Assembly (NCBI GenBank): GCA_001643675.2 | Contig: LSRY02000064.1 | Span: forward strand, 355,424-419,423 | Length of the DNA stretch: 64,000 nt | Direction: 5' to 3' | From: Monocercomonoides exilis | Lineage: Eukaryota; Preaxostyla; Oxymonadida; Polymastigidae | In this document: piece by piece, positions 22,601 through 31,997 of the stretch | Numbering within the stretch: the stretch's first letter is position 1 | How the letters are laid out: the number at the start of each line of letters is the position of its first letter | The notes under the pieces: generated by a model | What the model was told of the DNA's origin: nothing | Database searches by the model: none | What the model saw: only the letters and a program-made list of their open reading frames with translations | Program-made: the position numbers and the translations under genes

Positions 22601-25600
22601 TGCACAAGCCGACACAAATATCGTCTCGCTCTGGTATTTCACAACCCTTAGAAGAAGATCCTCTTCCCCCTCAAACGAGTCTGTTGAACAGCCCCACATC
22701 GCCAGCTCCTTCACAAAAGGTGCTCTGAAATCCAGCAAGAACTGCTCATCAACTATCTGTGTTTCGATTGAGTGGCATCGAACATACACATCTCTCCCTC
22801 TCAACGCAGTGTTGTCTTTGAAGGTGAGATTCGACAGCACAAAGCTCAGAGGATGCTCAGCCACTGAGCAACACTCCAGAAACAGCCACCCACCTCTTCC
22901 TGTGGTTGAGCAGAAACACTCAGAAATCGTGCTAAACGAGCAGTCGAAGCTTCCTCCTTCATTCAACATGCAAAACATCCCTCCTCCCTTTCCACACTTC
23001 AACCCTCCGCATCTCTTCATTGTTGTGTTTCGAATCGCCATTTTCAATGGCTCATCATCATTGGCATTTCGAATGATGGGAATATCATCTGTTGTGTTCT
23101 GAGTGACTTCTTCGAATGAACTCCATTCAATAACAACATCTTGTTCCTCTTCATTTTTCTCTCTTCTTGAACTCTTTGATATTTTCAATCCGCTTGCTCC
23201 TTCCAGCTCAATGCTCTTCATCGTTAGATTATAAATGTTCAAAATCGTTGTTGATAACACAGAAACAACATCATGTGAAAAGCCGAGTGATTGAATTGAC
23301 ACCAATTCCAACACCACTGTCCCTCCATCTGCTTTGATCAGCCCATAATTCATAATCTCTCCCTCATTGTTTTCTTCATTTTTTGTGAATGAGCAGTCTT
23401 TCACAGTCAACAATCCCTCGCTTGATTCAACATGCATCAAATAATTCACTCCACTTGTGAATGATGAAGGAATCACAAACTTGATCAATTCAAAATTGGT
23501 AATTCCACAAATCTTCATTGCTGCTCCTTCTGTTCCTTCAATTGAAGAGTGACATTCCAAAGAGCACACATCGTTATCTTCCGATTTTATCGTCACCCCA
23601 CTGATATCAACACTCTTTTGAAGAATTCCTTTTCCATTGATCTTGATATTCCTTTCGTTTCCTTCAGGCAATCTCGTTAATGAATGGTCGATTGACAGGC
23701 AAGGATAATCTGAAAGTCCACAAATGCACACATCTTTTCCATCACCCCCAACAACGATCTCTGAGCCAAATGTTCGCCAGAAATAGATCAGTGGGATGGC
23801 ATTTGTCCCATCATCTCCATCAAAGCCGCTCAATGAATCCAACGAAATATCAGCCAGATGCTCAGACACAAATGGAAGTGAGGTGTTTGTGATGCTCTTT
23901 GTCAAGTTGGATGATTCAACAAACAGATTATTTCCATATCTCGCAGCATTTGGCTTGTCTGTATCAAAAACAGGAGATGAGACCACAAATGAAGAATCGC
24001 CATCAATCAACTTCAGCGCCATCCCTCCGCCAAACCCACTTTTCCCTTCTTCTCCAGCTGGTGCTGAACATCCTGTGAATGTGCATGAAACAATATTCAT
24101 TTGAATGTTTCCTTTCAACTGGGCATTGATAGCCCCTCCTCTGCTTCCATCATCCAACACAGAGCATCCATCAAAAACACACTCTTCAATATTTATTTGT
24201 GTGTTTGCATTATCATCATGGCTGTTGCAAATGCTCACACACCCTCCACTTCCAGCTGCTCTTTCGATTTCTGTGAAAGTGCAGTTAGCCATGTTCGACC
24301 ATGTGGTGATCATTAACTCCGCATTTGTCCCACTTCCAGACAGTGAGATCAATGGAATTGTGCTCAAGATGATTGACGAAGCAGAGAAGAAATCAATAAC
24401 CAACGAACCAGAATCAACAGATAAGAACAGGCATGCTAATTCTGATGAAGGATCTTGAAGAGAAATAGAGCAATGAGACAGAGTCAGTTGTGACGAAGAT
24501 GAAACGAAAGTCTGGTGAAGAGGAAGAGAAGATGGAAGAGAGAAGATAAGTGCTGAAAGCACTGTTTCCACTCCAACTGTCACCATTGCTGTGTTTGTTT
24601 CTGTGGTTGTATCAGAAACTGTCCAACCACTCTGATCATCATTTCCTCTGATTTCATGTTTCTGTCCAGCAAATGCCAATTCATCACTCATCAATATCAT
24701 TCCATTCACAACAATTTTCTTTTCTCCTGTTTGTCTTGTGAGGGAGTGCTTCATTGTCAAACAAGGAAACTCGACTATTCCACAATGTGAGTGATTGGAT
24801 GCCTCGACGTTGCTCACATATATTTCTTCTGGGGTGGGGAGGAGATAAATGCACAGAGGAATGGCCACACTCGTGTTTCCATTGTCATATCCCCTCACTT
24901 TCTCAAGAGAATCCAATGAATCTGTAACACATCTGATGTTTTCTGATTTTGCCGTTTCTTCCAGATTGGGTGAAAGGACAAAGATATCATTCCCCCATTT
25001 AGCTGTGTTTGTTCCAAAAGATGAGGATATCAGGAACTCAGAATTTTCGTTCAATAATCGAAGAAGTATTCCACCCCCAAGACCATTGGAAGCTGAGCAA
25101 AAGCACCCATCAAAGGTCCCGCCTTTCACTCTCACTTCATTTTCATTCCCAACACATAGCATCATTGATCCTCCGTCAGTAGATGTTCCGCTTCCACATC
25201 CTTCAAAAAAACAAGAATTCATATCAATGTTTGCCTTATCGTTCGAAAACAACATCACAGCTGCTCCGCTCGTTGTTCTCTCAATCCCATCAAACGTGCA
25301 TTCTGATAGTGTTAATGAAACTTCATTTGTTAAAGAAAGCGAAAACAATGAATTTGTGGAAATTGTCTTTGCCAAGTTCACATGTTCCATCTGAAACATC
25401 CCATTCTGCACATTTATCAGCTCTCTCGTGAATGCTATTTCTGTTGATTGCCCACTTCCAATAGATATATTCAGTTTGTTGATGCTCATTCCTCCTGCTC
25501 CACTTATCTCAAACAGCCTTGATCCACGATTGTTTGAATGGACTGGATCATACACAAGAACAAAGTCTCTGGTAATTAATGTGCCTGTTGAGACTGAAAA

Positions 25601-27487
25601 AAGAGACAAACCAGATGTTTTAAATTCTATTTGAACTGTTGAACTCAAATCACTCCGGCCATATATTGTGAAAGAGTTTGTTCCACAATCCACACTTTTG
25701 GTTTCTGTAATCGTTCCCGAAAACACCTCAATATTTGTTACAAAATCTGGAATGAGTTGCGTGAGGCAACGGCTGATGGTGCAACATGAATGGATTTTAT
25801 CCAACCCACATGCAAATGTGTCACGACCTTTTTGCTGTAAATCAATCGAAGAAACAAATCTGGTATTTCCAAAATCGTTGTGAAGCCATTCGCTTCTATC
25901 TGCAATTTTTGTGAAATCAGAACTGACTCTGTTTTCTGTTTGTCTTGTTGAATAACAGCTTGAATCAATATTGTTTTTTGTTGAAGAATGAAGAGCAATA
26001 TCGTGTCCTCCTTTTGCACACAAATTATTGTGGAAAAAACAGTAATAAAATAAAATTCCGTCATTATTTGAATAAATATTTTGGCACACAGCGCCACCTC
26101 CGCACATTGAATGGCAATTGCAGAAATGGCAGTTTGAAATGATAACTTTATCCACAGGACCCCAATGCAAAATTGCTCCCCCTGCTCCATCGGATGAACT
26201 ATTACATTGACAGTCATCAAAAAAAGAATTAATGATACAATTTTTCTGTCTTTGAGTTTTTGTTCGATAAACGTATATTGCCCCTCCATCGTCGCCCGAA
26301 GAACAGAAATTAAATGTGCAATCATCAACCATTGATTGAGTGTTGATGTTCTCTGTCTTTATTCCTCCACCACCACTATTTGTTTTAGAAGCTGTAGTGC
26401 ATTGAATAAATATGGTATGGATCACAATGCATTCTGCGATATTTAATGCAAATATTCCACCTCCATTTGATGAGGATGCGTTGCATCGTGCGAATGACGA
26501 ATTTTCAACAGTAAGAATGGCATTTTCATTGTCATGTACAAAAAGTGCACCCCCTTGTTCGGCTGTGCAATCAGTCCATTCGCACAATGAAAATGTTTGG
26601 CTTTCTGTTGTGTTCATTTGCTCTTTTTTCTGAAGGGCATTTGTTTCTCTTTTTCCGTTGCTTATTGTCGTGTTTACACAGACAAATTTCTCTGAAGAAA
26701 GCGATCCACTCGAGATTCCTCCTTCAAAGACATTCACACAAGAATAAATGAGGCAGTTCTTTATAGAACTCAGAAAACATGAATGGGATATCTGATAATC
26801 ACTGTTCTTGTCATATTTCACAGACATGTTCCTGAAGGCACAGTTGGAAATCTCTTCACTTTTGCTCTTTCCAGACAATAGGAAATAGTCTGATGATGAA
26901 ACAGTCAGATCTGCAACGGTGGAATTTCTCAAAACAATAGAATTTGAATCATCAGATGAAAATATGAGACTGGAAGGATTCAGATTCTTTTGGGAGATCA
27001 AAGTCATGTTTGTGAAACAGATTGACCCACTTTGCAAAAGAATCGGAGATTCCGATTTTTGGTGGGAAATGCAGGAATCCATCGTTAGAGTTGATTTGTC
27101 TGTTATGAGCACACATGTTAAAGAAGAATATTCGACTGCTATATTTTTCAGTCCAATTGAAGAATTAGTGAATCGTAAAAATGTGAAAATCACTGAAGAA
27201 ATTCCAAACTTCCGTCTTTCCACGCCAGAGTAAGTGTTTTGATCGTTATCGAGTTGCTTATCCGTCCTTTTATGATATTGTGCATTTACTGATTTGATTC
27301 CTTGTGAGTTAAATTGGGTATTATTTAAGTTTATCAAAGCACTAATATCTTTGTTCTCCACAAGAAAATTTAGTGGAATATTTTGTGTTTTCGTTGGAAT
27401 GACAAGGAGGAAGCTTTCAAAAAGAAGGAAGACAAGATTCATTATCAGGAATAAAATGAATGTTCTGAAGAAAAATATTATATTCAT
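19682..27487 (-). CDS. Giant type I membrane protein with modular ectodomain and pseudokinase tail (gene 2)
   Basis: About 2601 codons, starting at ATG 27487 (the open frame extends five codons further through a TTG). A long hydrophobic N-terminus (FFFRTFILFLIMNLVFLLF) acts as signal peptide or anchor. The ectodomain has about four module boundaries of the type IPL...CG....PC and many glycosylation sequons. The N-terminal 880 residues are unlike gene 1, but the rest up to GERP is nearly identical to gene 1. The TM helix (about 2166-2190) has a different sequence from genes 1 and 3 although the flanks are the same. The pseudokinase tail keeps RWKAPELL and IGMMLWECLT but lacks HRD and DFG. After GERP it carries its own C-terminus (KVEKMGGSSLRML...), unlike the CGGESEASGMHE type of genes 1 and 3. 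The N-terminal kinase-lobe segment (HSFDKMENKLQSLANLSP) matches gene 3 rather than gene 1, showing mosaicism. Function inferred only as surface receptor or adhesin. Confidence 0.85.
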   Translation of the reverse strand: MNIIFFFRTFILFLIMNLVFLLFESFLLVIPTKTQNIPLNFLVENKDISALINLNNTQFNSQGIKSVNAQYHKRTDKQLDNDQNTYSGVERRKFGISSVIFTFLRFTNSSIGLKNIAVEYSSLTCVLITDKSTLTMDSCISHQKSESPILLQSGSICFTNMTLISQKNLNPSSLIFSSDDSNSIVLRNSTVADLTVSSSDYFLLSGKSKSEEISNCAFRNMSVKYDKNSDYQISHSCFLSSIKNCLIYSCVNVFEGGISSGSLSSEKFVCVNTTISNGKRETNALQKKEQMNTTESQTFSLCEWTDCTAEQGGALFVHDNENAILTVENSSFARCNASSSNGGGIFALNIAECIVIHTIFIQCTTASKTNSGGGGIKTENINTQSMVDDCTFNFCSSGDDGGAIYVYRTKTQRQKNCIINSFFDDCQCNSSSDGAGGAILHWGPVDKVIISNCHFCNCHSMCGGGAVCQNIYSNNDGILFYYCFFHNNLCAKGGHDIALHSSTKNNIDSSCYSTRQTENRVSSDFTKIADRSEWLHNDFGNTRFVSSIDLQQKGRDTFACGLDKIHSCCTISRCLTQLIPDFVTNIEVFSGTITETKSVDCGTNSFTIYGRSDLSSTVQIEFKTSGLSLFSVSTGTLITRDFVLVYDPVHSNNRGSRLFEISGAGGMSINKLNISIGSGQSTEIAFTRELINVQNGMFQMEHVNLAKTISTNSLFSLSLTNEVSLTLSECTFDGIERTTSGAAVMLFSNDKANIDMNSCFFEGCGSGTSTDGGSMMLCVGNENEVRVKGGTFDGCFCSASNGLGGGILLRLLNENSEFLISSSFGTNTAKWGNDIFVLSPNLEETAKSENIRCVTDSLDSLEKVRGYDNGNTSVAIPLCIYLLPTPEEIYVSNVEASNHSHCGIVEFPCLTMKHSLTRQTGEKKIVVNGMILMSDELAFAGQKHEIRGNDDQSGWTVSDTTTETNTAMVTVGVETVLSALIFSLPSSLPLHQTFVSSSSQLTLSHCSISLQDPSSELACLFLSVDSGSLVIDFFSASSIILSTIPLISLSGSGTNAELMITTWSNMANCTFTEIERAAGSGGCVSICNSHDDNANTQINIEECVFDGCSVLDDGSRGGAINAQLKGNIQMNIVSCTFTGCSAPAGEEGKSGFGGGMALKLIDGDSSFVVSSPVFDTDKPNAARYGNNLFVESSNLTKSITNTSLPFVSEHLADISLDSLSGFDGDDGTNAIPLIYFWRTFGSEIVVGGDGKDVCICGLSDYPCLSIDHSLTRLPEGNERNIKINGKGILQKSVDISGVTIKSEDNDVCSLECHSSIEGTEGAAMKICGITNFELIKFVIPSSFTSGVNYLMHVESSEGLLTVKDCSFTKNEENNEGEIMNYGLIKADGGTVVLELVSIQSLGFSHDVVSVLSTTILNIYNLTMKSIELEGASGLKISKSSRREKNEEEQDVVIEWSSFEEVTQNTTDDIPIIRNANDDEPLKMAIRNTTMKRCGGLKCGKGGGMFCMLNEGGSFDCSFSTISECFCSTTGRGGWLFLECCSVAEHPLSFVLSNLTFKDNTALRGRDVYVRCHSIETQIVDEQFLLDFRAPFVKELAMWGCSTDSFEGEEDLLLRVVKYQSETIFVSACAENHSDFNSCGELHGPCESLNVGVKHIIPSSYSQLLISKETAMRGKCSIHDVVVHPLESPPAALVHLSFAIVNDAGYVITTSGKVRIESVKLDFGQSFSFSGSSVVHETSGQLSLSFVDFSSVGESNSIQPVVLNSSLLSIESGIVHVDNCSVSLLSFKKPSFLLSGDEISLTNVKLDEIESTADVFEIGSCGIMSINGVSADGVKLSDGCILAIGSSSSGTISVGSSSFDNCSRNSEGASVLSASSTSAHFEFSNCSCTKCYSLSDKGRVMEVINMKDAYLNMCEFEGLLTSKALLEHENDMKEICEWNGSVVHSTNSTMVMKYTTISNASSGGFSVSAGDVTIEKGEFLNNNPFIEKYPSLRRNIICSDSASLTISSLKGGDGLKDNSSLWILNDGCTLGGIAGERPSPFFIPRLEEVSVNESGSKIFIQFKGSLFVPCDLSFRLVYKTGDVELVETYRFEEDSFVSENEVIGRVPSENISLASDETEVSVTILFGKQSAETFPLILKNRSEHKGNGDERIAEGRKEGKSIWPIIVIIACIVCIILLVVIIVLAVRWRRAKIENKDLREIVNDSVKKDPKAFEMVTMEMSPEEQWRRAEREAEKKNEERIKKRVYEKSLGHSESSEHLLSESGSTEYILGRDSDKIPEWMLEKVEEEEIRKQTPSPSISSTSTTSTTDSDSTFVRGEDLCPTTSSMSNLVDAIACSSPHEKLIVDLRDSLFMLLHGRNKTKEMAIGTLQEREMTAAQILFWVANLALHSFDKMENKLQSLANLSPLIVLFSEHMVICVAMHSDCSSSDSDSSSISSSTVVTSTSDDGDERDSLPSSAFEDEEDNRNECLRWKAPELLNRTKKHATKKTVVFAIGMMLWECLTLKVPFGEYEAEVAGQKIVNGERPKVEKMGGSSLRMLEEKCVVQGWDERVTLGDVKRELFMKIPMGSMFVTASDALDIGDGSRCEEADSEDTNGSFTRIK

Positions 27488-28210
27488 GATCAATAATTTC
27501 AAATTTTTTTATTAAATGCCATAATAATAATTTATTACTGAAAAAAATCAAGGTTCCAAAGAATTGAAGGATCAATATTTTTGTATTTGATGATATGGGG
27601 AAAAATATTTCTCTTCAGGCATATTCATTGAAAAATGATGCACTTTTCATTGATTTTCTAAGTTCAAAAAACACAATAAAAATGGGTCCATTTTTTGATA
27701 TACGCAGAATGACATTAAACTTCATGTTATGATTTCACTGATGCCTGTTCACGGATATGAAAATCAAATTTATTTTGAAATCTGAGAAAGCGAAATAAAG
27801 TTATGAGTGAAGCAATTATTTTGTGCTTTGTGTATAAATGCTTGATAGATCGTATTTTTCCCCATATAGCATAAAAAAACCTTCTTCTCTGTTGATTAAT
27901 ACAAAATATCAAATATCTTTGAAACAAAATATGAAATTTCTTTGCATTATTTCATTTCTCAAAAATTCAAATATCTTGTTATCAAAATTGTTATCTTCAA
28001 ATATTTATTTTTCTCAAAGAACATCTCGTTAAAAATAATTAATATTCTTTTCTAAAAAAATGACGTTGTTAGTGCTCTCTAGTCTATCCTCGAAAAAAAG
28101 TGATTTTGCTGATTCAATTTGAATGTTTTCCTTTTCAAATATTCCATTAAGCTTTTTTTTTAAGAATATATTTCATTTCCTCTTCTCTCTCTTGACTCTT
28201 TGATAGGGAC
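27488..28210. other. AT-rich 5' flank of giant gene 2
   Basis: Intergenic AT-rich sequence upstream of gene 2 up to the palindrome boundary. Short frames (for example 27727-27927 minus) have low-complexity hydrophobic or Lys-rich translations and are not supported. The 60-codon frame 28147-28329 overlaps the palindrome and is described separately. Confidence 0.45.
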
Positions 28211-28329
28211 AACTTTTTTAATGGGACTTTTTTCTTTATTGGCACTTTTTTTGTTTTTGCATGCCAATCATTCAAAAAAGCTCGATGAACCTCAACACTT
28301 GGATGAGGGTGTTTATAAAACAAATACAT
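28147..28329 (-). CDS. Small Lys-rich ORF of 60 aa, duplicated in the palindrome
   Basis: ATG-initiated frame starting MYLFYKHPHPSVEVHRAF, with a Lys-rich second half (KTKKVPIKKKVPLKK). Its first 40 codons lie in the left palindrome arm and are repeated exactly on the plus strand at 29126-29245. Past the arm boundary the two versions diverge: here it ends KYILKKKA, there it continues as LFVESWGIQYSWYVV. It may be a real small gene that was partly inverted-duplicated, or a gene fragment. No family recognised. Confidence 0.3.
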   Translation of the reverse strand: MYLFYKHPHPSVEVHRAFLNDWHAKTKKVPIKKKVPLKKLSLSKSQEREEEMKYILKKKA

Positions 28330-28705
28330 TAAATTACCTGTTTGTTTTTTAAATTATATTTATTTTTCGTAGAGATATAGCAATTTTTTATTTATTTTGT
28401 AGTGGCTTTTTTCAGCCGAAGAAGCGTTTCACAAATTTTTGAAATACATTTTTTAAAACTACTAGCATTATCATTTTTATGTTTAATATCTTAAGTTAAG
28501 CAACTTGTTTTTTCTTCATTTTTTCACATTTCATTTTTTAATCAACATGCGAACACAAATTTGAAAATTTCTTTGCTATTAAAATGAAGTGTTAAAAATT
28601 AAAATATGGGTAATTATTTTTGAAAAGTCGCAAATGTTTAATTTACTAATAAATCAAAAATTTCATATCTTGATCAAATTTCGGTTCCCGCTCATGCAAC
28701 TTCAC
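28211..28705 (+). repeat. Left arm of a 495-bp near-perfect inverted repeat
   Basis: Position i pairs with position 57455 minus i with no indel from 28211/29244 to 28705/28750. Every segment I compared by eye was identical. The outer boundary falls in AACTTTTTTAATGGGAC; beyond it pairing stops. The loop is 44 bp (28706-28749). Confidence 0.95.
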
Positions 28706-28749
28706 CAAAGCGGAGGATGTAATTTGACAATGCTATTTGATACATTCCT

Positions 28750-29244
28750 GTGAAGTTGCATGAGCGGGAACCGAAATTTGATCAAGATATGAAATTTTTG
28801 ATTTATTAGTAAATTAAACATTTGCGACTTTTCAAAAATAATTACCCATATTTTAATTTTTAACACTTCATTTTAATAGCAAAGAAATTTTCAAATTTGT
28901 GTTCGCATGTTGATTAAAAAATGAAATGTGAAAAAATGAAGAAAAAACAAGTTGCTTAACTTAAGATATTAAACATAAAAATGATAATGCTAGTAGTTTT
29001 AAAAAATGTATTTCAAAAATTTGTGAAACGCTTCTTCGGCTGAAAAAAGCCACTACAAAATAAATAAAAAATTGCTATATCTCTACGAAAAATAAATATA
29101 ATTTAAAAAACAAACAGGTAATTTAATGTATTTGTTTTATAAACACCCTCATCCAAGTGTTGAGGTTCATCGAGCTTTTTTGAATGATTGGCATGCAAAA
29201 ACAAAAAAAGTGCCAATAAAGAAAAAAGTCCCATTAAAAAAGTT
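28750..29244 (-). repeat. Right arm of the 495-bp inverted repeat
   Basis: Reverse complement of 28211-28705. No target-site duplication or TIR-like terminal motif was seen at the outer edges, so it does not look like a standard transposon. Whole structure 1034 bp. Confidence 0.95.
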
Positions 29245-29344
29245 AACCCTGAACTTATTCGTTGAAAGTTGGGGAATACAATACTCATGGTACGTAGTTC
29301 ACACAATATTGTTCCATCAGAATCAAATTTCAGCTTTGCAATGA
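29126..29344 (+). CDS. 72-aa ORF sharing its first 40 codons with the mirror arm
   Basis: Plus-strand copy of the ORF at 28147-28329. The N-terminal 40 residues are identical because they lie in the palindrome arm; residues 41-72 are unique and more hydrophobic (WGIQYSWYVVHTILF). One of the two versions is presumably the original gene and the other a truncated fusion, but the sequence alone does not say which. Confidence 0.25.
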   Translation: MYLFYKHPHPSVEVHRAFLNDWHAKTKKVPIKKKVPLKKLTLNLFVESWGIQYSWYVVHTILFHQNQISALQ

Positions 29345-29544
29345 AGTTGTTTTGCAAAAATGTTTGGCATCTCAAAAATAATTACAAGTATATATCTTTC
29401 ATCTTTTGCATGCAGATGACAGATTCCCAAAAATGTTTAAAATTTTCTTCTTTTTGTTTCAATGTTTCTTTTTTGTTCATCCTTTGATTATTTGGAAACG
29501 GACTTGCTTTTCAGATTTTTCTCTTTGAAGAACAATAATATCTC

Positions 29545-30020
29545 AATAATTTCTTCCTCATTCTTTTGTCCAGTCCAATTTCTCATTCTCATTCACTTTT
29601 CTTTTCTTTTCTTTTCTTTTCTTTTCTTCTCTTCTCTTCCTCCCATCAACATCTTCATCATCTCCTCCACTTCATATTGAAATTGATAGTTTTCTGTCCT
29701 TATTCCATCAGCTTTCACTGCCAATCTTCAGTTCTCTTCCCAAAACTTCTTCTTCTCTTCCTCCAATTTTTTGTTTCTCCTCTCTGAATCTCTCAGCATC
29801 TTCTTCATCTTCATCCATTTCATGTCTTTCTCTTCATAATGCTCAGAAGGCTTCGGCATCCTTTACACAAAATACGAGAAAAATCACTTTTATGAAGAAA
29901 CAACACATTTTCTTCAATTTTTTCCATTCTTTTCCTCATTTCCTTCATCATTTCTTCTTTTTCTCGTTTTTCTTCTTCCAATTTGAGTTTCACTATCTTT
30001 TTAGCTTCTTCAATCGACAT
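29545..30020 (-). pseudogene. Relic of a coiled-coil protein gene
   Basis: On the minus strand an ATG at 30020 opens a strongly coiled-coil, Lys/Glu-rich frame (EEAKKIVKLKLEEEKREKEE). It loses register after about 40 residues (possible GTGTTG intron) and resumes as another coiled-coil stretch beginning MPKPSEHYEEKDMK near 29858. A TGA then follows WEEN, with recognisable continuation QFQYEVEEMMKML further on. The (CTTTT)n tract interrupts the end. The pattern of broken but once-continuous coiled coil suggests a decayed member of a repetitive gene family; parts could also be spliced exons. Confidence 0.45.
29596..29628. repeat. (CTTTT)n microsatellite
   Basis: About six tandem CTTTT units grading into CTTCT/TCTTC repeats. 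It lies in the tail of the coiled-coil relic and probably arose by slippage in a GAAAA-rich codon run. Confidence 0.9.
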
Positions 30021-30487
30021 CTGTTCTTTTCATTTGTTTCTTTTTTCAGAAGAAGAAGAAGAAAAAGAAATAACAATTTTTCTTTCTTTTTCTCTCTCAC
30101 AAGTTAAATCGAATAATTTGAAACTGAAAGAGGAAATTAAAATCAGCGTTTTGAAGATAAGGCATGGATAATGAAGAAGATAGTTGAGTGCATTTGAAAA
30201 GAATGAAAGTTCCACTTTCTATCAATGAAGGTTGGAGAAATTCGTTTCAGAAGGTTATTTCTGAAGAAAAAATTATGATTATGCAGATTTATTGCTTTTC
30301 TTTTTGACATGCATTGCATTATTTTCCAGAAGTTTTGAAAAATAGTCTTTTTAACAAAACAATTAAACGGTTTGCTTTCAATTTTGTGAAATGATAACTT
30401 CAAAAAAATATTTAAATAAAAATAAAATAAAATAAAAATTGATAAATAAATATTTTTGAATTTCAATGCACTATTCGTTTCATTTCC
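30021..30487. other. AT-rich spacer, no gene seen
   Basis: Low-complexity sequence (GAAGAA and ATAAAATAAAAT runs) upstream of the coiled-coil relic and downstream of the spliced gene ending at 30488. Open frames on both strands are short and compositionally biased. Confidence 0.5.
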
Positions 30488-31815
30488 TTAAGCATTCACG
30501 AAATAATCAGAAACATTCAATGATAATACATAAATAACATATGATCTGTTCAAAAAATCAAACATTTCATGAAAGCCAGCAATGATATCTTCATATCCTT
30601 CTTCCTCCATCTTTTCAAATATCTTTCTTTTCAATTCTATTCGTTTTGTTTCGTCCGTTTCTCCATCATCCTTCTTTTCTTTCAATCTTTCTGAAATATC
30701 CAAAAAGAAATTCAAACAATGAGATATATTTTCATCATCCAAAGTTGATTGATTCATTTCCTCCAAAAATACATCCATAACACCTTCCTTCTGCAAAACA
30801 TCAATTTCCATATTTTTCTTGTCTGATGCATTTCTCAAAGAAATAATGCATACATGGCTTATATCTGGGTGATCATCTCTTGATGCTTGAAATACTTGAC
30901 AAATGCTTCTGATAAGCCCAGAGCATTCTTCGTTCCACAATGTGCACGAGGATATGAGTTTTTTTATTTCAAGGAGCCATCTCTCGATAACAAGCATTTC
31001 CTTCACTTCCTTTTCTCCTTTTCCCTCTTCTTTTCTCTTCCAATTCACGCTCTTAAACATATCTTCGATCTCTCTTCTTGCCTCCCTTGTAAAATGCAGT
31101 TCGTTCACAATCACTTCTTCCAAGCTTATGTTGTTGAAAAATCTGTTGATCAAAAACTTCCAAGAAGATTGATAGGCAAGTTGGGTGAGGTTGTGATGTT
31201 CCTGGTGATATTTGATGATTTCTGATATCTCATTCAAATACAATTTTTGTTCAATTTTCTAATTTGAAAAAATCAGGAAAAAATGCAAAAGTATCAAAAT
31301 GGAAATTGAAATGCTCATACAGTTCCATCATCAATGCAATTAAAACATAGCATTGCTATTTCCACTTCTTTTTGAGTTTCCTCATTTCCCTCTTTCTTCG
31401 AGGCAACTTTCAGAAGGCAATGCACAACGATTGAAAGCAATTCATCAGGAATGCTTTTATCGCAAAGCAAAAGATAACATTCACAAAAATCTGCCAGTAG
31501 CTTTTCGTTCTTTTCTTCATTTTTCTTATCTTCATCAACAAGCATTTTCTCAAATCGATCACTCAAAAAAGATACACTGAATGCATAATCAAAAAAGCTT
31601 TTCAATTCATTGCAAGAACCAGCATTCTTCAACAACAAGATTACATTTACCATCAAAAGCTTCTCTTCTTCAATCATTTTATCAATTTTATAAAATTGTT
31701 CTTTTGTGAAAACAGATCTAAATTCTTTTTCATTCATTTCATCAACTAATCCATTCATCTCTTCGATTTTCTGCATTTTCTCATCTTCTCTGCAACCTTC
31801 TAGTTCACAAAACAT
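30488..31815 (-). CDS. Two-exon helical-repeat-like protein, unknown family
   Basis: Exon A 31815-31321 and exon B 31258-30488, joined in phase 0 across a 62-bp intron (GTATGA...AATTAG). The join reads CIDDGT-KIEQKLYLNEISE and gives about 421 aa. The protein is acidic and almost entirely alpha-helical in character (LLLKNAGSCNELKSFFDYAF, CECYLLLCDKSIPDELLSIV), resembling ARM/HEAT-type solenoids, without a definable motif. The upstream frame at 31860-31997 is probably a 5' exon, since an in-frame TGA sits just before the first Met of exon A and an acidic Ser-Glu-Asp leader is plausible for such a protein. Alternatively translation starts at ATG 31815. I regard it as a member of a lineage-specific family, but this needs a search. 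Confidence 0.6.
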
Positions 31816-31859
31816 TTCTTCAAATCAACTTCAAAAACAAATAATTTGCTCAAAACTGT

Positions 31860-31997
31860 TTAATCCAAATAAAATGGCAAACTTGTAAACTGTTCTGTTC
31901 TGGCCTCAATCAAAATTTCATCTTCAGTACAATCATCTTCAGAACAATCATCTTCTGAATTGTTATCTTCAGAAATATCATCTTCTGACAAATCCAT
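31860..31997 (-). CDS. Acidic 45-codon ORF, possible 5' exon of the gene at 30488-31815
   Basis: ATG at 31997 opens MDLSEDDISEDNNSEDD, four tandem SEDD-type repeats, then EILIEARTEQFTSLPFYLD and TAA. It lies 45 bp before the first Met of the downstream gene, on the same strand. A GTTTGC sequence inside it could act as donor, but none of the acceptors I tried restored a clean frame, so the connection is unproven. Confidence 0.3.
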   Translation of the reverse strand: MDLSEDDISEDNNSEDDCSEDDCTEDEILIEARTEQFTSLPFYLD

